NCBI GenBank assembly: GCA_003158885.1
Contig: PMLN01000021.1
Span: 1,153 to 6,887 of the forward strand
DNA from: Anaerolineae bacterium
GTDB lineage: Bacteria; Chloroflexota; Anaerolineae; Anaerolineales; Villigracilaceae
DNA: 5,735 nt
Direction: 5' to 3'
The first letter of the stretch is position 1. Each line of letters begins with the position of its first letter. Under the pieces are notes generated by a model, which worked only from the letters and a program-made list of their open reading frames with translations, did no database searches and was not told the origin of the DNA. Of the stretch, positions 1 to 4,216 are shown in pieces. Position numbers and translations under genes: made by a program.

Positions 1-836
1 GTTTGCGGCGCAATGCCCTGGTCGAAATAAAAGCGCGAAGTGTATTTGGTGGTTTGCAGGCCGCTCAGGCTCAGATCCAACTGTGCCTTTGTGATTTCGT
101 CCTGTGTGGCCTCCGCAATGCCCACATAGGAACTGGGCACCGCATTTTTCCACAGGGCATGGATGTTCTCCGGATCGGTGTTCATCAGCCTGCCCAGTTC
201 CACATCAATGGATCCCGCCGCTTTGCCCATTTGGCCGGGGATCAGGCCGATCGCGTAGGCGTCCGATTCCTGGGCAATCGGATCGCCGTTCTGGTCATAG
301 ATGTTGCCGCGTGACGGGATCTGGTATTTCATCGCCAGGTGAAGGTTGCTGGTGAGTTCCGGCAGGATTAAAGTCGTATCCCATTGGATTCGCCATTGCC
401 CGTTTTCCAGAACCAGATTGGCCAGGATGGTGCGTTGGATATCTCCCACCAGTGTGGTGTGGTAGGTGACCTGAAAACTGGCTTGTGCACTGGTGGGGCT
501 GGGGGTTTCTGAGAGAAGCTGGGTATCCAGCTTGCCCGCGCTCATCATGTTGAGCGCCTCATCGTATTTCTTTCCGAAATCGGCTTGCGAGATGGCGCTC
601 TGGCTGGCTTTCGATATTAAGGAATACATCGTCGCATAGTCGCCCTTCTGGAACGCCTCCAGGTAACTCTGCATCACAGGTCCGGCATCCGGTGCGTGTG
701 TGATGCCGATGGTTGGCGGGCGTAGTGTGGGCGATGTTCCGAGGCCGGGGAATAAACCGCCTCCGTTCTGTGTTGCCGTGCAGGCGCCTAATAGCAGTAA
801 GATTGAAATGCAAATGATCCAGCGGGTTAATTTCAT
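1..836 (-). CDS. Class B penicillin-binding protein, lipoprotein with NTF2-like (MecA_N-type) N-terminal domain; partial, C-terminus beyond left edge
   Basis: Reading leftward from ATG at 836, 278 codons stay open to the window edge. Residues 1-19 form a lipoprotein signal: K2 and R5, a hydrophobic core, and a lipobox L16-G17-A18-C19, so the protein should be anchored on the outer face of the membrane. Residues about 53-165 match the NTF2-like N-terminal transpeptidase domain of MecA-type PBPs, ending in GQWRIQWDTTLILPEL (146-161). Next comes the start of the PBP dimerisation domain, with the hallmark SRGNIYDQNGDPIA (175-188). The last visible residues, SRFYFDQGIAPQ, fit the stretch before the usual GY(V) of that domain. 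The transpeptidase domain with SxxK, SxN and KTG lies outside the window, so activity cannot be judged. The start is supported by AAAGG 7 bases upstream. It lies 18 bases after maf and is probably co-transcribed. Family members cross-link peptidoglycan. Confidence 0.88.
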   Translation of the reverse strand, partial: MKLTRWIICISILLLLGACTATQNGGGLFPGLGTSPTLRPPTIGITHAPDAGPVMQSYLEAFQKGDYATMYSLISKASQSAISQADFGKKYDEALNMMSAGKLDTQLLSETPSPTSAQASFQVTYHTTLVGDIQRTILANLVLENGQWRIQWDTTLILPELTSNLHLAMKYQIPSRGNIYDQNGDPIAQESDAYAIGLIPGQMGKAAGSIDVELGRLMNTDPENIHALWKNAVPSSYVGIAEATQDEITKAQLDLSLSGLQTTKYTSRFYFDQGIAPQ

Positions 837-854
837 GCGTTTACCTTTTTGTTT

Positions 855-1526
855 TTATCCAATTTGTTCGCCGTGCAGGATGGCGCGCGAGACAAAACAT
901 TGATATTCCAACAGGGATTGGCATGCCACCGGTATGTCTGCGCCGGGGTTTACATCCAATTTTCGCAACGCGCGCATCAGGTGGCAAAGTGGCATCCCCA
1001 TCACCGAAGCGTAGCAGCCCTTCATGCTTTCGACGGGATGGAATCCCGCATGTTGGATGGCGTATGCCCCCGCCTTATCCAGCGGGTCTCCGGTCAGTAC
1101 ATACGCTTCGATCTCTTCATCGCTGGTATCCCGCATGGGCACTTGCGTGACGCATAATTCTGTGACCAGTTGTTCATCGTGCATCCGCAGCAGCGCCAGC
1201 GCGGTGTAGACCTGGTGTGTATGTCCGCGCAGCGACTTGAGCATGGCGGTGGCTTGCTTCATATCCTTCGGCTTGCCCAGGATGCAATTCCCGTCCACCA
1301 CCGCCGTGTCTGCGGCGATGATGATATGTTCCGGCCGCGCCTGCAGCATCGCCGCCCTTGCCTTCGCTTCCGCCAGCCTCAGCACGTAATCCCCCGGCGC
1401 TTCGCCCTCCTGTTGGCTCTCGTCCACGTTGGAAACGGAAACGCTGAACATCCAATTGCCCAGTGAAAGCAATTCTCTGCGGCGCGGTGAATTGGATGCA
1501 AGCAGGATCAGGGTCCGTTTTACCAC
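855..1526 (-). CDS. maf: Maf-family nucleoside triphosphate pyrophosphatase (dTTP/UTP type), with C-terminal extension
   Basis: A 223-residue protein of the Maf/YhdE family. These cytoplasmic enzymes hydrolyse non-canonical or excess nucleotides (dTTP, UTP and modified forms) to the monophosphate and pyrophosphate, and overexpression has been linked to blocked septation. Visible motifs in order are LASNSPRRRELL (9-20), VDE (34-36), the AEAKARA lysine region (53-59), AADTAVV with D73 (71-77), ILGKP (82-86), HQVYTA (104-109), GDPLDKAGAYAIQ (146-158) and a G-C-Y...VMGMPL block (170-180). The intact AGAYAIQ block favours the dTTP/UTP subgroup over the YceF subgroup; this is inferred from motif style. 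Residues about 188-223 extend beyond the usual 190-200 residue length and carry C202 and C210. The start is GTG, 8 residues before LAS, with an in-frame TAG four codons upstream and no Shine-Dalgarno sequence. A PBP gene follows directly. Confidence 0.93.
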   Translation of the reverse strand: MVKRTLILLASNSPRRRELLSLGNWMFSVSVSNVDESQQEGEAPGDYVLRLAEAKARAAMLQARPEHIIIAADTAVVDGNCILGKPKDMKQATAMLKSLRGHTHQVYTALALLRMHDEQLVTELCVTQVPMRDTSDEEIEAYVLTGDPLDKAGAYAIQHAGFHPVESMKGCYASVMGMPLCHLMRALRKLDVNPGADIPVACQSLLEYQCFVSRAILHGEQIG

Positions 1527-1532
1527 AGATAA

Positions 1533-1538
1533 ATTCTA
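1533..1538 (-). promoter_or_regulatory. Putative -10 box of maf, placed for a leaderless transcript
   Basis: The minus strand reads TAGAAT (5 of 6 to TATAAT), ending 6 bases before the GTG start of maf. No -35 hexamer lies at 16-18 bases, and there is no ribosome-binding sequence between the box and the start. If the box is real, transcription starts at or next to the GTG. The same GTTAGAAT string occurs upstream of the sulfur-enzyme gene (5434-5441 on the same strand). This is inference from spacing alone. Confidence 0.35.
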
Positions 1539-1576
1539 ACACAGAGTAAAATCCAAGCCCTTTGCAGGTTCTTCCC

Positions 1577-1646
1577 CCCTCCCTAAATCCGACGATCCAA
1601 ACCACCCATCTTCATCCTAAAATTTCCTCGTCGTATTTGGGGAGGG
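1577..1646. repeat. Long inverted repeat (19-base arms, 32-base loop)
   Basis: Arms 1577-1595 and 1628-1646 pair over 19 positions with 17 Watson-Crick pairs, one G-T pair (1584/1639) and one mismatch (1589/1634). The pairing core is CCCTCCC with GGGGAGGG, AAAT with ATTT, and CGACGA with TCGTCG. It lies about 50 bases upstream of the maf start. No T-run follows either arm, so it is not a classic intrinsic terminator. The right arm runs into a G-quadruplex motif. It could be a repetitive palindromic element or the core of a tiny non-autonomous element. Confidence 0.75.
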
Positions 1647-1656
1647 CAGGGTAGGG
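1639..1656 (+). other. G-quadruplex motif
   Basis: The plus strand reads GGGGAGGGCAGGGTAGGG: four runs of at least three G separated by loops of 1, 2 and 2 bases, which fits the standard quadruplex pattern and the short-loop class known to be stable in vitro. It shares its first eight bases with the right arm of the hairpin at 1577-1646, so the two structures would compete. The G-rich strand is the template for maf-direction transcription. Any role is inference. Confidence 0.6.
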
Positions 1657-1744
1657 CGTGAGATGCAACCATTTCCCGTCCCGAAGCCTTTCCTTCCGCA
1701 ACTCCAATCCCTCGCCTTCCCCCTTCTGGATGTTGCCCTTCACT

Positions 1745-1782
1745 CTACAATTTCATATTGCATCCCTTCGTGTTCATTGTAG
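1745..1782. repeat. 7-base inverted repeat abutting the GGCGCACC palindrome
   Basis: CTACAAT (1745-1751) pairs exactly with ATTGTAG (1776-1782), with a 24-base loop. The right arm ends one base before the perfect palindrome at 1784-1801, so the two would form side-by-side hairpins inside the 11-base outer stem. Confidence 0.5.
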
Positions 1783-1783
1783 G

Positions 1784-1801
1784 GGCGCACCATGGTGCGC
1801 C
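1784..1801. repeat. Perfect 18-base palindrome in a GTAGGGGCGCAC-type element
   Basis: GGCGCACCATGGTGCGCC is identical to its reverse complement. It is preceded by GTAGG, giving the TAGGGGCGCAC...GTGCGCC form that I associate with short intergenic repeats in cyanobacterial and Chloroflexota genomes; that is memory, not a search result. The perfect dyad itself is directly visible. A protein-binding operator is the alternative, but no gene starts next to it. Confidence 0.7.
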
Positions 1802-1919
1802 TAGCCGATGCTTCGGGACGTTTTTCGAGACAACCGAAATTATTCTCTCCCCATTGTCCTGACTTGCCGAGGCTTTTACTCCCTCCTCAAATACTCCCGT
1901 CATTTTCCTCATCGCGCTC

Positions 1920-1998
1920 TGAGCGGAGCCCTGCGACCGAAGGAAATGTCGAAAGGGGCGTGTAGTCGAATCATGAGCGGAGGGTGGCAACCGTCCGC
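1920..1998. repeat. TGAGCGGAG direct repeat with a GC-rich hairpin
   Basis: TGAGCGGAG occurs at 1920-1928 and 1974-1982. The second copy enters a hairpin: GCGGA (1977-1981) pairs with TCCGC (1994-1998), then after a G-G mismatch GGT (1983-1985) pairs with ACC (1990-1992) around a GGCA loop. Strings of the GAGCGGAGTCGAAGGG kind are familiar as degenerate intergenic repeats in environmental genomes. There is no T-run after the hairpin. Confidence 0.45.
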
Positions 1999-2054
1999 AG
2001 CCGCAAGTTCGCGCAAACCCGGAAAGACCTTCTCTTGTAAGGCGTTGTGAACTG

Positions 2055-2080
2055 ACGAAGATACGGAAGGTACGCGAAGA
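2055..2080. repeat. Short period-9 array of ACGAAG-type units
   Basis: Three related units follow each other: ACGAAGAT, ACGGAAGGT and ACGCGAAGA, 8-9 bases apart. The array lies just downstream of the transposase remnant in its reading direction, so it may mark the junction between the remnant and older spacer DNA. The function is unknown. Confidence 0.45.
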
Positions 2081-2093
2081 TTGAGTCATGGGT

Positions 2094-2414
2094 TTAATTC
2101 TCCATCATGCTTGGCAGATAGAAATTTTCAATTTGGTGCGTGTCCATTTCGATCTTGCTCTCAAAGACCACTCCTTCCTGTTGGTAGACCGCTTTCTGGC
2201 GATACATCTGCATCGGGAGTGGACAGCGTTGGCCGAGCAACACGTACAGACCAGTGAACAAACAGTGGCCACTCATCGTCTTCCGCTCCTCGCATTCCAC
2301 CAACCCCAGCAGTACGGTCACAAAGTACTTCCACTGGCGTTTGCTGAAACAGGGACGAAAGCCTTCCAGATACTGGCGCAGTGCCTCGGACAGACATACA
2401 ATTGGCTTGGGCAT
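2094..2414 (-). pseudogene. Truncated, internally deleted DDE transposase (IS701/IS4-like) remnant
   Basis: A 106-codon frame with ATG at 2414 and a good ribosome site (GAGGGTGA) just before it. Residues 1-47 resemble the N-terminus of DDE-superfamily transposases, with FRPCFSKRQWKYFVTVLLGL (19-38) followed by ECEERKTMSG. It then jumps to HCLFTGLYVLLGQRCPL, MQMYRQK and ESKIEMDTHQIE, which I place in the middle of full-length relatives of roughly 400 residues. It ends early at a TAA. The missing inner part and the lack of any recognisable acidic DDE triad point to an in-frame deletion plus C-terminal loss, so it should not transpose on its own. I found no clear terminal inverted repeats. Family assignment rests on recognised motifs, and the exact IS family is uncertain. 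Expression as a small protein remains possible because the frame is intact. Confidence 0.7.
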
Positions 2415-2487
2415 GGCTCACCCTCGAGATAGATTGTTGCTAACCTTATTATCCCGCTTTGAGCCGTGCCTTTCTATTCAAATTCTG

Positions 2488-2517
2488 TTAAAGTGCAAAG
2501 ATAGTGTAAACTATAAT
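2488..2517 (+). promoter_or_regulatory. Promoter of the TPR gene with perfect -10 box and overlapping dyad
   Basis: TATAAT at 2512-2517 is a perfect -10 box. TTAAAG at 2488-2493 is a weak -35 candidate with an 18-base spacer. The ATG at 2525 comes only 7 bases after the -10 box, where transcription would begin, and no Shine-Dalgarno sequence is present, so a leaderless mRNA is predicted. A dyad, ATAGT (2501-2505) with ACTAT (2510-2514) around GTAA, overlaps the -10 box and could be a small operator. Confidence 0.6.
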
Positions 2518-2524
2518 TCTTTTA

Positions 2525-3928
2525 ATGCGTTTCCGTAATTTTACCGTCGTTGGAATTCTATTGTTGATCGCTGCCGTGGTGATCAGCCCGTCCGTTTATT
2601 CGGGTTATGCCGATTTGCACTCCGCCCAAAGCGCGCTGGCCCAGAAAAAATATAGCGATGCGGCGCGGCTCTTTGAATCGGCGGCGAGGCACCTGGTTTG
2701 GCGCAACGATCTTTGGGAACGGGCGGGCCTGGCGGCATATTACGAAGGAAACAATGCCGAGACCATCCGCCTGCTTGGGATTGCACGCAGCCAAGATCCT
2801 CTTTCCGCGCAGGCCTGGGAGGCGCTCGGTACGGCTTATTGGAATGGCAATGATCATCAAACGGCACTTGTGATCTGGCAGGACGGTTCGGCTGCTTATC
2901 CGTCCGACGTGTTCCTTTATGATCGCCTCGCACTTGTTTATCACGAGAACGGCGATACCACTTCCGAACAAAATGCCCTGGTCAAACGCTTATCGTTCGC
3001 CTCGGACGCAAATGCACATTATCAACTTGGGCTGTTGTTGACTTTATCGGATCCGGTCGGGGCGTTGAAAGAACTTACATCCGCTTCCTCCCTGGACCCC
3101 AAATTTGATCCGGCCGTTCAAACTTTGCGGGCGGCGATGGCCGTTTCCGACACGGAATCCGATCCGGCGCGCCGCTTCATTGCCATCGGGCGGGGATTGG
3201 GACTCGTCGAAGAATGGGGGCTGGCCGAGAAGGCGTTTGAAAAAGCCGTCAGTGCGAATGGCAAAAATGCCGAGGCGTGGGCGTGGCTGGGCGAGGCGCG
3301 CCAACAAAACGGTCAGGATGGCGGCGCGGATTTGAATCAGGCCTTGACGCTTGATTCTCAGGATGCAATCATCCATGCGCTGCGGGGCTTATATTGGAAG
3401 CGCCAGGGAAATACTGCCCAAGCCCTGGCTGAATATTTGCAAGCCGCACAAATCGAGCCGGACAACCCGGCGTGGCAGGCTTCCAGCGGGGATGCATATT
3501 CTCAAAAGGGTGATCTGGTCTCGGCATTGGCCGCTTATCAAAAAGCAACACAACTGGCCCCCACCGATGTGGCCTATTGGCGCCTGCTGGCGATGTTTTG
3601 TTCGGATAACAATTTGCTGATCCTGGATATCGGCCTGCCCGCCGCAAAACAAGCCGCCCAACTGGCGCCAAACGATCCGCCGACATTGGATGTGCTGGGA
3701 TGGTTATATTCCAACGCCGGCCTGCTCTATAACGCCCAGCAGACTTTGTTGCAGGCGATCAAGCATGCGCCCGATCTGGCCCTTGCCCATCTGCATTTGG
3801 CGGAGAATTATTTGAGACAAGGTGACCGCGCTTCGGCGTTCAACGAATTAAATCTTACCGTGCAATTGGATAAGGATGGAACATCAGGCCGGATGGCCGC
3901 ACAAATATTGAAACAATACTTCCCATAG
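2525..3928 (+). CDS. Membrane-anchored tetratricopeptide-repeat (TPR) protein
   Basis: A 467-residue protein. Residues about 7-22 are a single hydrophobic segment after a short basic start (R2, R4), read as an uncleaved signal anchor or signal peptide that places the rest outside the membrane. Nearly all of the remainder is TPR helices, recognisable from the A-x-x-x-x-Y/A-x-x-A and D/P-N-P spacing. Units lie around 30-60, 62-95, 96-128, 129-155, 162-194, 226-246, 247-279, 281-313, 314-347, 350-382, 385-417 and 419-451, some degenerate. Clear examples are AWEALGTAYWNGNDHQTAL (97-115) and GDAYSQKGDLVSALAAYQKA (322-341). TPR arrays bind other proteins, and no catalytic domain is visible. The start is set by the TATAAT box 7 bases upstream. 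It is monocistronic and divergent from the transposase remnant. The partner and process are unknown. Confidence 0.9.
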   Translation: MRFRNFTVVGILLLIAAVVISPSVYSGYADLHSAQSALAQKKYSDAARLFESAARHLVWRNDLWERAGLAAYYEGNNAETIRLLGIARSQDPLSAQAWEALGTAYWNGNDHQTALVIWQDGSAAYPSDVFLYDRLALVYHENGDTTSEQNALVKRLSFASDANAHYQLGLLLTLSDPVGALKELTSASSLDPKFDPAVQTLRAAMAVSDTESDPARRFIAIGRGLGLVEEWGLAEKAFEKAVSANGKNAEAWAWLGEARQQNGQDGGADLNQALTLDSQDAIIHALRGLYWKRQGNTAQALAEYLQAAQIEPDNPAWQASSGDAYSQKGDLVSALAAYQKATQLAPTDVAYWRLLAMFCSDNNLLILDIGLPAAKQAAQLAPNDPPTLDVLGWLYSNAGLLYNAQQTLLQAIKHAPDLALAHLHLAENYLRQGDRASAFNELNLTVQLDKDGTSGRMAAQILKQYFP

Positions 3929-3954
3929 ATTCCAGATGTTGATGGCGAGGGGGT

Positions 3955-3982
3955 GCGCTCAAAGTTTGTTGATTTTGAGCGC
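3955..3982 (+). terminator. Hairpin downstream of the TPR gene, possible terminator without T-run
   Basis: GCGCTCAAA (3955-3963) pairs perfectly with TTTGAGCGC (3974-3982) around a 10-base loop, beginning 27 bases after the TPR stop codon. Its position between convergent genes suits transcript-end formation from either side, but neither strand has a following U-tract, so intrinsic termination is doubtful. It may instead protect the 3' end of the mRNA. Confidence 0.45.
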
Positions 3983-4045
3983 GAAATCTATTGACTTCAA
4001 GCGAAATCTGGTCCCCCTTCGGGGATGCTTGCGCGAAGATTTCGC
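3981..4045. repeat. Three copies of GCGAAATCT, two direct and one inverted, forming alternative stems
   Basis: GCGAAATCT occurs at 3981-3989 and 4001-4009, and its reverse complement AGATTTCGC at 4037-4045. Either direct copy can pair with the inverted one. The loop between 4001-4009 and 4037-4045 holds its own stem, TCCCC (4012-4016) with GGGGA (4021-4025). The inverted copy can also fold locally as GCGAA (4033-4037) with TTCGC (4041-4045). The first copy overlaps the hairpin at 3955-3982 by two bases. Confidence 0.65.
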
Positions 4046-4141
4046 ACTCCGCACTTACATACTTTGAGTGCTCCCTTCCGATGTTCGGACTTAAATTCGA
4101 GCATCTTCCGTTTTGCCACGAATTCTCCTGCTCTCTTTTCA

Positions 4142-4163
4142 GTGGAATCCGTGAAATCTGCGG
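4142..4163. repeat. Period-9 GTGGAATCC/GTGAAATCT/GCGG motif
   Basis: Units GTGGAATCC (4142-4150) and GTGAAATCT (4151-4159) follow directly, then GCGG. Seven of nine bases agree between the units. It is the same kind of 9-base periodic intergenic string as at 2055-2080 but different in sequence. The rest of 4046-4216 shows nothing beyond small stems such as TCCGA/TCGGA at 4077-4089. Confidence 0.4.
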
Positions 4164-4216
4164 CTGGGAAATCGGTCCTCCAAACTCATGTCTGAAGTTC
4201 AGGTTATTTTGCCGCG

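Larger units (their letters stand above)
1677..1820. repeat. 11-base perfect inverted repeat enclosing nested palindromes
   Basis: CGTCCCGAAGC at 1677-1687 is the exact reverse complement of GCTTCGGGACG at 1810-1820. The 122 bases between contain two further dyads (1745-1782 and 1784-1801). A rough chance estimate for an 11-base inverted match within a 567-base spacer is a few percent, so it is suggestive but not proof. It could be the stem of a branched RNA or the ends of a small decayed element. I did not find a flanking target-site duplication. Confidence 0.55.
1527..2093. other. 567-base spacer without a convincing gene, rich in inverted and short repeats
   Basis: Between maf and the transposase remnant no reading frame on either strand resembles a known protein. 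Open frames here change character abruptly and run through the palindromes. What the spacer does hold is listed separately: a 19-base-arm hairpin, a G-quadruplex motif, a nested 11-base inverted repeat around two smaller palindromes, a TGAGCGGAG direct repeat with a hairpin, and a period-9 ACGAAG-type array. A decayed insertion or an accumulation site for intergenic repeats is the simplest reading. Confidence 0.6.

Noticed and set aside
1174..1605. 143-residue minus-strand frame overlapping maf
   Set aside because: A frame shadow of maf; the maf frame has all family motifs.
1612..1743. Small minus-strand frame of 43 codons from a GTG, ending WLHLTPYPALPKYDEEILG-like
   Set aside because: It looks protein-like, but it runs through the right arm of the 19-base hairpin and the G-quadruplex motif, has no ribosome site, and I recognise no family. 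Repeat DNA explains it better.
1784..1801. Palindrome as a CRISPR repeat or attachment site
   Set aside because: Only one copy, no regularly spaced repeats, and no integrase or tRNA gene in the window.
1977..1998. Hairpin as part of a known structured RNA (SRP RNA, RNase P RNA, tmRNA)
   Set aside because: None of the conserved core strings of these RNAs that I know are present around it.
1808..2050. 80-residue plus-strand open frame in the spacer
   Set aside because: Same repeat-rich DNA read on the other strand; no motif and no ribosome site.
1745..2089. 114-residue minus-strand open frame in the spacer
   Set aside because: It crosses the palindromes and direct repeats, shows no domain, and has biased composition typical of translated intergenic repeats.
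2088..2432. 114-residue plus-strand frame opposite the transposase remnant
   Set aside because: It is the antisense shadow of the remnant, whose own frame carries recognisable transposase blocks.
4012..4025. TCCCC-CTTC-GGGGA stem as an intrinsic terminator
   Set aside because: Only five base pairs and no following T-run on either strand; kept only as part of the repeat structure.
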